Shown: in pieces, positions 21,272 through 32,237 of the stretch
Position numbering within the stretch: position 1 is the stretch's first letter
Layout: each line of letters begins with the position of its first letter
Assembly (NCBI RefSeq): GCF_008728515.1
Contig: NC_044986.1
Coordinates: 61,989,159 to 62,053,158 of the forward strand
Origin: Papio anubis
Lineage: Eukaryota > Chordata > Mammalia > Primates > Cercopithecidae
Direction: 5' to 3'
DNA length: 64,000 nucleotides
Notes under the pieces: generated by a model
Databases searched by the model: none
What the model saw: only the letters and a program-made list of their open reading frames with translations
What the model was told of the DNA's origin: nothing
Position numbers and translations under genes: made by a program

Positions 21272-21349
21272 ATGTTACTTACAGGAAGTCTTTTTATAAG
21301 AGGACATGCTTCACAGCAGCAGATTTTTCTGCTCTTCTCCAGAGAAGCT
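21272..21349. repeat. 78-bp direct repeat, copy 2
   Basis: Matches copy 1 (19,198-19,275) at 73 of 78 positions, with identical length. All five differences lie in the first half. The sequences on both sides of the two copies are unrelated, so the repeat has sharp edges. Confidence 0.95.
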
Positions 21350-22341
21350 GAATATAGACCTGAAATAAATACTTAACTTACTGCAATTTAATAAGTATTA
21401 TATAAGTAGAAGTAAATACTATGAGTGTGTGTAACATGGCAATCTAGGATAACTCGGAGGATCAGGGAAGGCTCCTCTAATATTTAAGGGCATGATATGT
21501 AGTGAAAAGCTGAAGGATAACTACTCTACCAGGTTAAGAAGAAGCAGGAGCGTGCATGAGTGGAAATAGCTCAATGAGTAGAAGAATCTAAATCATGAAG
21601 AAGTTTAAAATATTTGAAGACTAAGTGGACCATGGACCTGGTAAACAAGGGTGAAGTCCAGACACAATGTATTAGATGATTTTAGTGCATGGTCATAAGT
21701 AAAAGGAATGACAGTAATACCACAAGGGATGGGAAGAGGGACTGGGAATATTGTGCTATAAGGTATCTAGGTAACACTACTAATGAAATGGAACAGTATT
21801 TTTAAAGATAGAATTAGATTATTTTTAAATGCGTATGTAAACTCTAGGCAACTGCTATGATTTTTTAAAAAGAAGTATAGCTGCTATGCTATGAAAACAG
21901 ATAAAATGAAATCATAAACTCAATTATACCAGAGAAGGTAGAAAATGAAGCGTCTGGCGATACATAGAAAATTATTAGAAACAAGGTTGACATGAATCAA
22001 AATATATCAATAATAATCGATTTAAATGTGAAAGACCTAAATACACCCATTAAAGAATGTTTTGTCAGAATACATATAAAAGGCCTCACTATTATGTCCA
22101 CAAGAAATCTAATTTAAATATAAATACTCTAACACATAAAATAAAGGGATAAACATACACCCTACTAACACTAATCAAAAGCAAATGGAATCAGCATGTT
22201 AATTTCAAGCAAAGCAGGATCTGGAATGGGTAAAATTATCAGAAATAAAAGGGGGTACTATTTAAAAAGATTTATTCTCTAAGAGATATCAATCCATAGT
22301 ATATAGGCCCCCAACCACAGAATATCAAGGTAAATGAAATA
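21350..22341. other. Unassigned A-rich sequence, possibly old L1
   Basis: About 1 kb. The A-rich plus strand from about 21,950 (aacaaggttgacatgaatc, gagatatcaatccatagtatatagg) has the base composition of L1 ORF2 and may be a diverged L1M fragment, but no frame or motif is clear enough to call. Confidence 0.4.
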
Positions 22342-22640
22342 GGCCAAGCATGGTGGCTCAAGCCTGTAATCCCAGCACTTTGGAAGGCCGAAGTGGGCAG
22401 ATCACGAGGTAAGGAGTTCGAAACCAGCCTGACCAACATGGTGAAACCCCGTCTCTACTAAAAATACAAAAATTAGCTGGGCATGGTGGCATGCACCTGT
22501 AATCTTAGCTACTCAGGAGGCTGAGGCAGGAGAATTGCTTGAACTCAAGAGGTAGAGGTTGCAGTAAGCTGAGATCGCGCCACTTCACTCCAGCCGGGGT
22601 GACAGAGTGACACTCCATCTTAAAACAAAACAAAAAAAAC
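22342..22640 (+). mobile_element. AluSc-like, full length
   Basis: Starts ggccaagcatggtggctcaagcc. It has gatcacgaggtaaggagttcgaaaccagcctgaccaac, combining cacgaggt with an AluS right part as in AluSc. The tail is aaaacaaaacaaaaaaaa. Confidence 0.95.
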
Positions 22641-22819
22641 CTGACACATCTCCAAATACAAATAGACAAATCCACTATTGTTAATTGATAGTCTGATTAA
22701 TTGATAAATCAAGCAGGCATAAATCCATTCAGCATATACATGATCTGACCAGCACTAACAATCAATTCAATCTAATTGTCGTTTATGTAATACTCCATCT
22801 GACTAAAGAAGAACACATG

Positions 22820-23112
22820 GGCCGGGTGCAGTAGCTCACTCCTATAATTCTGGCACTTTGGGAGGCTGAGGAGGGTGGATCATGAGATCAGGAGTTTGAG
22901 AATAGCCTGACCAACATGGTAAAACTCCATCTCTACTGAAAATACAAAAATTAAGCAGGCGTTGTAGCGTATGCCTGTAATCTCAGCTACTCAGGAGGTT
23001 GAGGCAGGAGAATCACTTGAACCTGGGAGGCAGAGGTTGCAGTGAGCCAAAATTGTGCCACTGCACTCCAGCTGGGCAACAGAGCAAGACTCTGTCTCAA
23101 AAAAAGAAAAAA
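22820..23112 (+). mobile_element. AluS, full length
   Basis: Starts ggccgggtgcagtagctcac, with gatcatgagatcaggagtttgagaatagcctgacc and a G-interrupted A-tail. TSD-like aagaagaacacatg (near 22,806-22,819) and aaaagagtacatg (23,111-23,123). It lies in the same direction as the Alu about 180 bp to its left. Confidence 0.94.
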
Positions 23113-23123
23113 AAGAGTACATG

Positions 23124-23622
23124 TTTTCTAGCTTCCATGAAATACTCAATATGGTAAACCACATTCTGAGCAATAAAACATACATTCAAAAATTTAAAAA
23201 AATACATAAATCATACAAAGGATGTTATCAGTGGAATTAAACTAGAAATCAGCAGTGGAAATATGCCTGAGAAATCCCTAAATATTTAGAAATTAAACAA
23301 CACCCATTCAAACTATGGACAAAAGAAGTCTCAAGATAAATTTTTTTTAATTTGAACTAAAAATTATAATACAATTCGTCAAAATTTGTGGGAAAGAAAT
23401 GCTAAGAAAATCCAAAGGCAATAGCCAAAGTTTTTACATTAGAAAATTAGAAAACCAGCAAAAGGGGAGCACATGAAATTTAAATCAAGAAAAAGAAAAT
23501 AAATAATAAAAACTAGAGCAGAAATCAGTGAAATTATAAAAAGGAAAACAATAGAAAAAAATAGTGAAATCTAATCCAGTTATATGGAAAAATCAACATA
23601 ATTGATAAACCTTTAGCTGGGT
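23124..23622. other. A-rich sequence, probably diverged L1 ORF2
   Basis: Contains blocks such as gggaaagaaatgctaagaaaatcc, aaagaaaataaataataaaaactagagcagaaatcagtgaaatt and aaaaatcaacataattgataaacctttagc. These resemble the L1 ORF2 stretch read as RAEISRAINEIENR-like and KINKIDKPLA-like in other copies. It may belong with the A-rich stretch at 21,950-22,340 and with the DNA after the LTR at 24,035 as one old plus-strand L1 interrupted by Alus and an LTR. Confidence 0.6.
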
Positions 23623-24034
23623 TGTATCAGGGCAGTCTCACACTGCTAAAATAAATCCTTGAGACTGGGTAATTTATAAACAAAAGTGGTTTAACTGGCT
23701 TATGGGTCTGCAGGCTGTACAGGAAACAAGATGCTGGCATCTGTTTGGCTTCTGGGGAGGCCTCAGGAAAGCTATAATCACGGCGGAAGGCAGAGGAAGG
23801 TGGCACTTTACATGGAGGGATCAAGATAAAGGAGGCGGGGCAGGTGCCACACACTTTTAAACAACCAGATCTCATGATAAATCTGTCATGAGAACAGAAC
23901 AAAGAGGATGGTGCTAAACCATTCATGAAGAATCCACTCCCATGATCCAATTACCTCTTGCCAGGTCTCACCTCCAACACTGCGGATTATAATTCAACAT
24001 GAGATTTGGTGAGGACACAGATCCAAACCACATG
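23623..24034 (-). mobile_element. MST-type LTR (ERVL-MaLR), antisense
   Basis: tgtatcagggcagtctcacactgct, gagactgggtaatttataaac, ggggaggcctcaggaaag, atcacggcggaaggcag, gtgccacacacttttaaac, ccagatctcatgat, cccatgatccaattacctc and gagatttggtgaggacacag give the antisense order of an MST LTR. It is about 410 bp, older than the copy at 19,590, and contains an extra block (ggtctgcaggctgtacagg...). Confidence 0.9.
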
Positions 24035-24380
24035 ATGCATTAACTAAGAAATAAGAGAAGAGACAAAAATTATAAATATCAGAAATGAATTGGGGTCATC
24101 ACCGTGATTTCCATAGACATTAAAATAATAAGAAACACGGTAAACAAGTCAATGTCCACAGATTTGATAATATATCTGAAATAACCAATTTCTTGTAAGA
24201 TACAAACTACCATAATAATTATTAACCTGCAAATAACAAACTGTTAGGTCTGTAGGGCTCTGATCTTGGTCTGTAATACCATTATCCAGTAAGAGAAACC
24301 AGAGCTCTACAGAAAAATTACTGATTTTAGAATTGAGCAGAAAATGTAAAAGATGATCCTGGAACACCTTGTAGCATCAG
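24035..24380. other. Probable diverged L1 continuation
   Basis: gcattaactaagaaataagagaagagacaaaaattataaatatcagaaatg resembles L1 ORF2 text (AREDAQIAKISEM-like) that would follow the block left of the LTR. If so, the LTR inserted inside an old plus-strand L1. Confidence 0.5.
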
Positions 24381-25295
24381 AAGTAAGAAAATGCTTAAAA
24401 AAAACAAAACCCAAATTGGTTATAAGTATACCAAAGGGATGCAAGAGCCAACTGAAAGAGTGTGGCATGGCCAAAGTTGGGACATTTTGATCAAGTTAAT
24501 AAAATATTATTAGAATTTAACTCAGAGTATAAAATAAGTATCCATTAATCTACAGTGGTAGAAATAAATGGTTGTAAAATAAATAAATATTACAGAGGAT
24601 AAAAATATCCTGTGAAGAAGACATGCTAATAATTTATGTGGCTACCTTACCGTCCAGAGGAAGAATGATAACTCTCAGTTCCCCAATGTGGGCATAATAA
24701 CTTTCTTTCAATAGTAATTAACGGAAATGCAGCGGTCATTTAAAATGAGAAAATTTGACAAACACTATGTCAGCCGTGCGACCAAGGTTAATATCAACAG
24801 TGATGTCGTGTGGATTGGAAATACACTTGATATGATATAAGAAAAATTACCTTTAATTTATGTGGTCTTCACCCCCAAAATACATTTTCCCAGTCCAATC
24901 ATGAGAAAAACATCAGACAAATTCTGATTAAGAGACATTCTAAACAATACCCCCAAATTCCTCAGAACTGTTAAGATCATCAAAAACAAGAAAATCTGAG
25001 AAACTGTGACAGCCAAAAATTGCCTAGGGAAATGTAACAGCTATATGCGGCATCCTGCATGGGTTCTTGTGATAGAAAATAACATTAGGAAGATACTGAG
25101 ACAATCTGAACACAGTATGGTGAATAAAGTGTGCTAACATTGATTCATTAGTTGTGACAAATGTTCCAAACTAATGTAATATGTTAACAATGGGGGAAAT
25201 GAATATGGGGTTTGTGGGATTTCTATGTACTATGTTTGCACAGTTTCCGTAATTCCAAAACTATTCCAAAATAAAAAGTTTACTTAAAACAAAAC
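24380..25295 (+). mobile_element. L1ME-type 3'UTR end
   Basis: atgagaaaaacatcagac, gagacattctaaacaatac, gagaaactgtgacagcc, gcatcctgcatgggttcttg, gacaaatgttccaaactaatg, gggatttctatgtactatg and aactattccaaaataaaaag follow the order of L1ME 3' ends on the plus strand. The left limit is uncertain. It probably is the 3' end of the same element that left the A-rich pieces at 23,124-23,622 and 24,035-24,380. Confidence 0.8.
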
Positions 25296-25339
25296 AAAAC
25301 TCAAAAAGAAAAAAGAAAAAACAAACAAACAAACAAAAA
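25284..25339. repeat. A-rich simple repeat
   Basis: (AAAAC)n, then A/G-rich and (AAAC)n units. This is the expanded tail of the L1ME-type 3' end. Confidence 0.9.
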
Positions 25340-25448
25340 CGGAGGAATTTCCAGGTAGAGAAGGCTTAGATTATTCACGGCTTTGTAGGCTATGTCAATG
25401 CTTTTGGATTTTATTCTCTGAAGAATCAAGAACATTATAGGATTCTAA

Positions 25449-25523
25449 GTGTGTGTGTGTGTGCACGTGCACGTGCATGTGTGTGTGTGTGAGAGAGAGA
25501 CAGAGCGAGCGAGAGAGAGAGAG
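25449..25523. repeat. (TG)n-(CACGTG)n-(GA)n compound microsatellite
   Basis: TG repeats, three alternating cacgtg-like units, TG again, then GA repeats with cgagcg interruptions. About 75 bp. Confidence 0.97.
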
Positions 25524-25911
25524 CTGGTAGAAGTAATTGTATATGATCAGACAAATGTGTATAAAATATTTCTGAAGTTTCTATGTGGAAAACAGATTGT
25601 ACAGGATAGTGAACTATTGCCATAATTAAGGTTAAAGTTATTGAAGGCTGAAAATCACTGGATAGTTGTATTTAGTGAGAAGAGAATGAATTCCATAGTC
25701 CACATATATTTAGTTAGAATTTTCAGGACTTAGCAATGATGTGGTGGTTTGGGAAGAAACATGTTTAGAAATGACATTCAAGTTCCTATCCTATAGAGAA
25801 ACTAGCATTTGTTCCATGGAACACACTTTGAGTGTTGCAGAGCTGAGTTAGATCATTGTCTTGTGATACTTAGTTGAATGTTATATTCATTATATTTGAT
25901 ATTGGTTTAGT
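25524..25911. other. Unassigned sequence
   Basis: No recognisable gene or repeat. Confidence 0.5.
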
Positions 25912-25927
25912 AGGTCCTTGAATTTGA

Positions 25928-26250
25928 TGGGGTTTTTTTGTTGTTGTTGTTTCTTTTTGTTTTTGTTTTTGAGATGGATTTTGGCTTGTCACGCAGGCTG
26001 GAGTGCAGTGGCGAGATCTTGGCTCACTGCAACTTCTGCCTCCTGGGTTCAAGTGATTCTCCTGCCTCAACCTCCTGAGTAGCTGGGATTATAGGCACAT
26101 GCCACCATACCCGGCTAATTTTTGTATTTTTAGTAGAGACAGGGTTTCACCATGTTGGCCAGGCAGGTCTCGAACTCCTGCCCTCAGGTGATCTGCCCGC
26201 CTTGGTCTCCCAAAATGCTGGGATTACAGATGTGAGCCACCACAACTGGC
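25928..26250 (-). mobile_element. AluS, antisense
   Basis: Tail of (TTG)n and (GTTTTT)n, then an antisense dimer ending ccaccacaactggc. The TSD aggtccttgaatttga / aggcccttaaatttga lies at 25,912-25,927 and 26,251-26,266 (14 of 16). Confidence 0.95.
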
Positions 26251-26266
26251 AGGCCCTTAAATTTGA

Positions 26267-26646
26267 GATGAATATTTTTCATGCTTCTCAAATTATCAAA
26301 TATAATCTCTCTCACTAAATGAGGTAAGAAAAATTTAAATTTAATAAACAGTAAATACAAGATATCCATTGAGACTCTCAATGAACAGTAAGAGAGAATA
26401 ATAAAGTCACATTAATGTGGGGATGCTAAACAGTGACTAGGTGTTCCTTGTCACATAATTTATATATGCACCTAAATAAAATGACAAGTTACTTTTATTA
26501 CACATTGTCAAATTTTTACGTGACTAGTCAGAAATGTAATTATTAAATTTTCCAGTCCAAATATCCTCCATAGAAGTTTACCTTTTGAAGAGTTAAACAT
26601 TTTGAATAGATTATACTGGGGTGATTGTGACTCAAAAGCTCCATTT
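26267..26646. other. Unassigned sequence
   Basis: No recognisable gene or repeat. Confidence 0.5.
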
Positions 26647-26956
26647 GGCCAGGCATGGTGGCTCGTGCCTGTAATCTCAGCACTTTGGGAGGCCGAGGTA
26701 GGTGGATTGTTTGAGCTCAGGAGTTTGAGACCAGCCTGGTCAACATGGTGAAACCCTGTCTCTACCAAAATTACAAAAATTAGCTGCATATGGTGGCAAG
26801 TCTGTAGTCCCAGCTACTTGGGAGGCTGAGGCAAGAGGATTGCTTGAATCCAGGGGGTTAAAGTCGCAGTGAGCAGAGACTGTGCCACAGCACTCCAGCC
26901 TGGGCCACAGAGGGAGACCCTGTCTCAAAATAAATAAATAAATAAATAAATAAATT
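26647..26956 (+). mobile_element. Old Alu (AluJ/early S), full length
   Basis: Starts ggccaggcatggtggctcgtgcc. It has gcctggtcaacatggtgaaaccctgtctctac and an (AATA)n tail at 26,926-26,955. Divergence is high (gttaaagtcgcagtgagcagagac). TSD-like ctccattt / ttcattt. Confidence 0.93.
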
Positions 26957-29530
26957 CATTTCAGAGACTGTCAGGAATATTAAAACTCATAAGTGATGTG
27001 AATTATTATAACATCACTCTATAATTTGGCCAGATGACCTGCAGTCAGTTGAATTCCAGTGTTACTGCCCTTCCTTCAATGAAGAATAAAATAGAATTGT
27101 AATCAAAATGTATTAACCAGTTTTCAGTCCCTCAGAAAGTAATCAGCTTCATCTGTGACATTGACTGTTCTCTCAATATCTAAAAGAAATTGCTTCAGTG
27201 TATATTATCCATCATCTAAGAAGTCAACTCCCATATTTATCCTTATATGACAATTGGTATTAGTGATAAATGAAGGGTTAGTGTGGGTAAAACATTATGT
27301 AGGATCTTGTAAAGAGATTTCCAATTCTGCAGTGTGCTTTCTCAGTAAGAAATGTCTTGAGTAATTCATGCCACTTGCCTGGAGGCAAGCATATCTCAAT
27401 CCCAGAGAATGGAGCTCTGAATGTATTAGTCCAACTCCATTATGTTAAGCCTGGGTAATGTTGCCTTTAACCATGGAAAGATTTATAATTTATTAAAACT
27501 TCATGATGATACAATTCAGCCCCTTGAAATGGAACTCAGCTTGATTAATTAAACAGGCAAAATATGCCTTTCTCGCAGTTAGAGGAAATGCATTCTTCAG
27601 AATACCCAAATTGATTATATATGTGTGTTCATGGATGAAAAAGGATCAACTACTGAATATTCCAGTGACAGTTAAAGTAATTTCTCAAAAACCTTTTTTA
27701 TACAGTCAACCGTTCATGGAGAAAACATTAATCGTGAAAATGTAATACGCACATGTACATGAGACACTGAGAAGAATGTAACCATACAATAACATTACAT
27801 ATGGATGATCAGTCAGAATTCTTGGTGAATGTGATTCTTCCTGTGGCTCAGATGCTTCTAAGTTTTATATTAGTTTAATTCTCTATGTCTGAAAAGAGAA
27901 GGTGGCAGCCAAAGATAGATAAATGTTTGGAAAGAGAAGGAATCTTTACAAGAGGATTTGGGTACTCTTACACTTGTTATGGGAAATTTTGCTGGCTCAG
28001 CCTTGTCTGTTAGTCTCAGAATCACTGGACAAAGTTCAAATCTCTGATACTTCATAATATTCTATGTTAAGCTAAAATTACTTGACTGCTCTTGAAAACT
28101 TGAAAAAAAAAATCCCTAGAGTTGAAGTAACTATTTGTCTGAGGCTTGGAGACAATTTGAGAGCATAGACGTATTTCTGGGAGTCTAGTCCTTTACTCTC
28201 CACCTTTAGCAAAAAGGTTTTCTTTTTATTATACTTTCATTATGTTTTTTGTTATAATTTATGTTGCTTAGAAGGAAAAAAGGAGAACAATAAGCTAAAC
28301 TGTAAGAATAAATACCTTTTAAAAAGTCAAGCTTTGATCATTTAATACCCAGTTTTTATGTATATCTATTTCTATCTGATACAGGTCACCTGGAATATTC
28401 ACTGCGTTCAAAACCATCACACATGCCCCCCCCCCCACACACACACACACATACACAAATATGTGCAACAACCCACAGGATGTGGTCTTCACTGTAGCAC
28501 TAATGGGCTCTACAAAATCCTTTTAGAAATAAACATTGAGCAGAAGAGAAATAGTCATAAAATTATCACTTAAAAAAATGAAAGCCTAAGAAAAAATAAC
28601 ATGAACCAGTGGTATTTCCTTACTATAACCTTAAGTAAATCACTTAATTTCAGAGTCCATTTCTTCTCCTCTACAATATATGTAACCTAAGAATTTGTAC
28701 AAACCCAATCCAAAAACACCTCCAGATTTTTCTACAGCCTTTTTTATGATACATGTTTTTCGTGAAGATGACTGATTTACACCATTACAGCAGAATCGAG
28801 GCAAAATTTGAAAATTTTGCTCATTGAATTTGAGCTTGTATTTTGCCTTGTATTAAAATTTTCCCATCTCACTTTTCTTACTTCAATCACTTTGCAGCAA
28901 GCTCAAGTATGTTTTGTCAACATGGCAAAACACGTTAAGCATAAAGCCAAATTGGAGGTCACTCTTCATTGTATCAGAATGAATGTGTGCAGATCCTGTC
29001 ACTGGAAGACACAAATACTTGCCAAAAGTAAATTGATACAAGTTGTGTGCTCGTTTACTCCAAACTCATGTGATGACTTTAAAATAATGAAATAAATGAA
29101 GCATGTAATTTAAATAATATTTCATCTGTTAATGGAATTTGTGCCAATTTTCAATAGCTTTTGGTAGTGCTAATGTAATTTGATTTCTGAGCAATTAAGC
29201 AGCACATTTAGAACTGGCAAAATGATTAATTAGAAACTTTGGACAATGTGCCAAAAAAGTTAACTTTTTCTCCTTATGTAATTTCTTTCAAAGCATTTCA
29301 GGATCATAGGTTTATAAACACTGTAGATATTAGAGGTTATGGAGTCCAGCTGCCAATCTGCTGCATACACAATGCCTACACTTTTCCTCGAAAGTAATTG
29401 CCAATATCTTACTGGAGCACACATTACCTTCCAAGAAAACCTAGTCCATTGTAAAAGGGTTTGAAGTTTTACTTTTTTAAAAACCTCCTTACATTTATCT
29501 ATTACCTAAAATATTTTTAAAATATATCAG
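26957..29530. other. Long mostly single-copy stretch
   Basis: About 2.6 kb with no Alu, L1 or LTR recognised. It holds a C11-(CA)n tract (28,426-28,456) and a weak MIR-like patch near 28,590-28,690 (ccttaagtaaatcacttaatttcag). The 95-codon frame at 28,808-29,095 on + (MKILLIEFELVFCLV...) has a hydrophobic start but no known domain and no splice context that I can support. Confidence 0.5.
28426..28456. repeat. Poly-C plus (CA)n microsatellite
   Basis: Eleven C followed by about ten CA units. Confidence 0.97.
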
Positions 29531-29720
29531 AAACTCTACTTTATGCTGGAAATGCAAGGTTTATTTAGGTGAAGTTCCTGCCTCCAGGGAGCTTGCAATC
29601 TAGTAAGAGACTAACAGATAAAACACATAATCAGGACTGCAGTTAATGCTTGATAGAGGTGTTCATAGAACACAATAAAAGTACAGAGAAGGGCAGTTAA
29701 CACAGCTTCAGAGTTGAATA
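29530..29720 (-). repeat. L2 3' region, antisense
   Basis: ctctactttatgctggaaatgcaagg, gaagttcctgcctccagggagcttgcaatctagtaagagac and gataaaacacataat fit antisense L2 (tgtgccaggcac... tccctgccctcatggagcttacattctag). Confidence 0.75.
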
Positions 29721-30050
29721 AAAATTAACTCTAAGAGCTGACTCCTTATCTAAATATTGAAGAAGGGTGAAAGCCTATAGCAATGCAATTGAGTATTTGC
29801 AGCAGATTAAAGGGGTTGGAAATGTAGATGTAGAAGTCATTCGCACATTAATAAATCATATAATTGACTGAAATTACCCAATGAATGTGTAGAGAAAAAA
29901 GAGGAATAGACCAAGAATGGGTGGACAGAGGAGGGGCCTGTGAAGAAGAAAGAATGGCCATGGTTTGTTACTCATAGCTATGTAATGTAGAGACCAAGAA
30001 ATAGATATCAAGCAAGAATAGCATCAATCAGGAAACATGAGTGCTATTAG
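29721..30050. other. Unassigned sequence
   Basis: Single-copy-looking DNA left of the L1 insertion. gaaagcctatagcaatgcaattgag and later blocks may be a further part of the L2 to the left. Confidence 0.45.
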
Positions 30051-31043
30051 AAAATTGTTCAAAAACTCCAGGAAGAAATAGAAACTCTGAACAGACCAAT
30101 AACAAACAGTAAGATTGAAATGGCAATTTAAAAATTGCCAACAAAAAAAAGTCTAGGACCAGACAGATTCACAGCTGAATTCTATAAGACATTCAAAGAA
30201 GAATTGGTACCAATCCTATTGACACTGTTCTACAAGATAGAGAAAGAGAGAATCCTCCCTAAATTATTCTATGAAACCAGTATTATCTTAATCCCAAAAC
30301 CTGGATAGGACATAACAACAGCAACAACAACAAAACTAAAGACCAATATCCCTGATGAATATAGATGAAAAAATCCTTAACAAAATACTAGTTGAGTCCA
30401 ACAGCATATCAAAAAGATAATCCGCCATGATCAAATGGGTTTCATACCAGGGATGCAGGGATGGTTTAATGTACTCAAGTCAATAAATGTCATACACCAC
30501 AAAAACAGAATTAAAAACAAAGATCACATGATCATCTTGATAGATGCAGAAAAAACATTCAACAAAATCCAGCATCCCTTTATGATTAAAACTCTCAGGA
30601 AAATCTGCATACAAGGGACATATCTCAATATAATAAAAGTTATCTATGACAAACCCAGAGCCAACATATACTGAATAGGGACAAGTTGAAAGCATTCCTT
30701 CTGAGAACTGGAACAAGATAAGACTGCCCACTCTCACCATTTCTATTCAACATAGTAATGGAAGTCGTAGGCAGAGCAATCAGACAAGAGAAAGAGATAA
30801 AGGACATCCAAATCAGTAAAGAGGAAGTCAAACTCTCACTGTGTGCCAATGACATGATCGTATACCTAAAAAGCCCTAAAGCCTTATCCAAAAAGCTCCC
30901 AGAACTGATACATTAATTCAGCAAAGTGTCAGGATACAAAATTAATGTACACAAATCAGTAGCACTGCTGTACACCAACAGTGACAAAGCTGAGAATCAA
31001 ATCAAGAATTCAACCCCTTTTATAATAGCTGAAAGAAAAAAAA

Positions 31044-31166
31044 CCTTAGGAATATATCTAACAACAACAACAACAACAACAAAAACCACTTAGGAATATA
31101 CCTAACCAAAAACAAAACAAAACAAAAAACAAAACAAAACAAAAACCTTAGGAATATACCTAACCA
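31044..31166. repeat. Local triplication with (CAA)n and (AAAAC)n expansion
   Basis: cttaggaatata(t/c)ctaac occurs three times, at about 31,045, 31,089 and 31,147. The copies are separated by (CAA)n (31,061-31,085) and (AAAAC)n (31,106-31,145). Related L1s have this stretch once. Confidence 0.95.
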
Positions 31167-32183
31167 CCTAACCAAGGAGGTGAAAGACCTCTACAAGGAA
31201 AACTACAAAACACTGCTGAAACTAATCATAGATGACACAAACAAATGGAAACACATCCCATGCTTCTGGATGAGTAGAATCAATATTGTGAAAATGATCA
31301 TACTGCCAAAAGAAATCTACAAATTCAATGCAATTCCCTTTAAAATACCACCATCATTCTTCATAGAACTAGAAAACACAATCCTAAAATTTCTATGGAA
31401 TTAAAAAAAAGAGCCCACATAGCCAAAGAAAGACTAAGCAAACAGAACAAATCAGGAGGCATCAGATTACCTGACTTCAAACTCAACTACAAGTGATAGT
31501 CACCAAAATAGCATGGTACTGGTATAAAAATAGGTACATGGACAAATGGAATAGAATCAAGAACCCAGAAAGAAAGCCAAATACTTACAGCCAGTTGATC
31601 TTTGACAAAGCAAACAAAAACATAAAGTGGGGAAGAAACACCATATTCAACAAATGATGCTGGGATAATAGGCAAGCCACATGTAGAAGAATGAGACTGG
31701 ATCCTCATCTTTCACCTTATACAAAAATTAACTCAAGGTGGATCAAGGACTTAAATCTAAGACCTGAAACCATAAAAATTCTAGAAGATAACACTGGAAA
31801 AACCCTTGTAGACATTGGCTTAGGCAAAGACTTCATGGCAAATAACTCAAAAGCAAATGCAACAAAAACAAGGATAAATAAATGGTACTTTAAAAAAAGC
31901 TAAAAAGCTTCTGCACAGCAAAAGAAATAATCAGCAAACAGACAACCCACAGAAAGAAAGAAAATCTTCACAATCTATACAACCAAGAAAGGACTAATAG
32001 ACAGATTCTACAAGGAACTCAAACAAATTAGCAAGAAAAATAACCAGCGATCCCATCAAAAAGTGGGCTAAGGACATGCATAGACAATTCTCTAAAGAAG
32101 ATATACAAATGACCAACAAACATATAAAAGAAATGCTTAATAGTGCTAATATTCAGGGAAATGCAAATCAAAACCACAATGCA

Positions 32184-32192
32184 GTGTGTGTG

Positions 32193-32236
<44 letters not shown>

Positions 32237-32237
32237 C
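32184..32237. repeat. (TG)n(TA)n(CA)n(TA)n compound microsatellite
   Basis: Self-complementary alternating purine-pyrimidine tract inside the L1 remnant. It sits where the L1 has lost sequence, between aaaaccacaatgcag and taccatggaatac. Confidence 0.95.

Noticed and set aside
28808..29095. 95-codon frame with a hydrophobic N-terminus
   Set aside because: AT-rich chance frame is likely. No paralogue, domain, promoter or splice signals that I can support.
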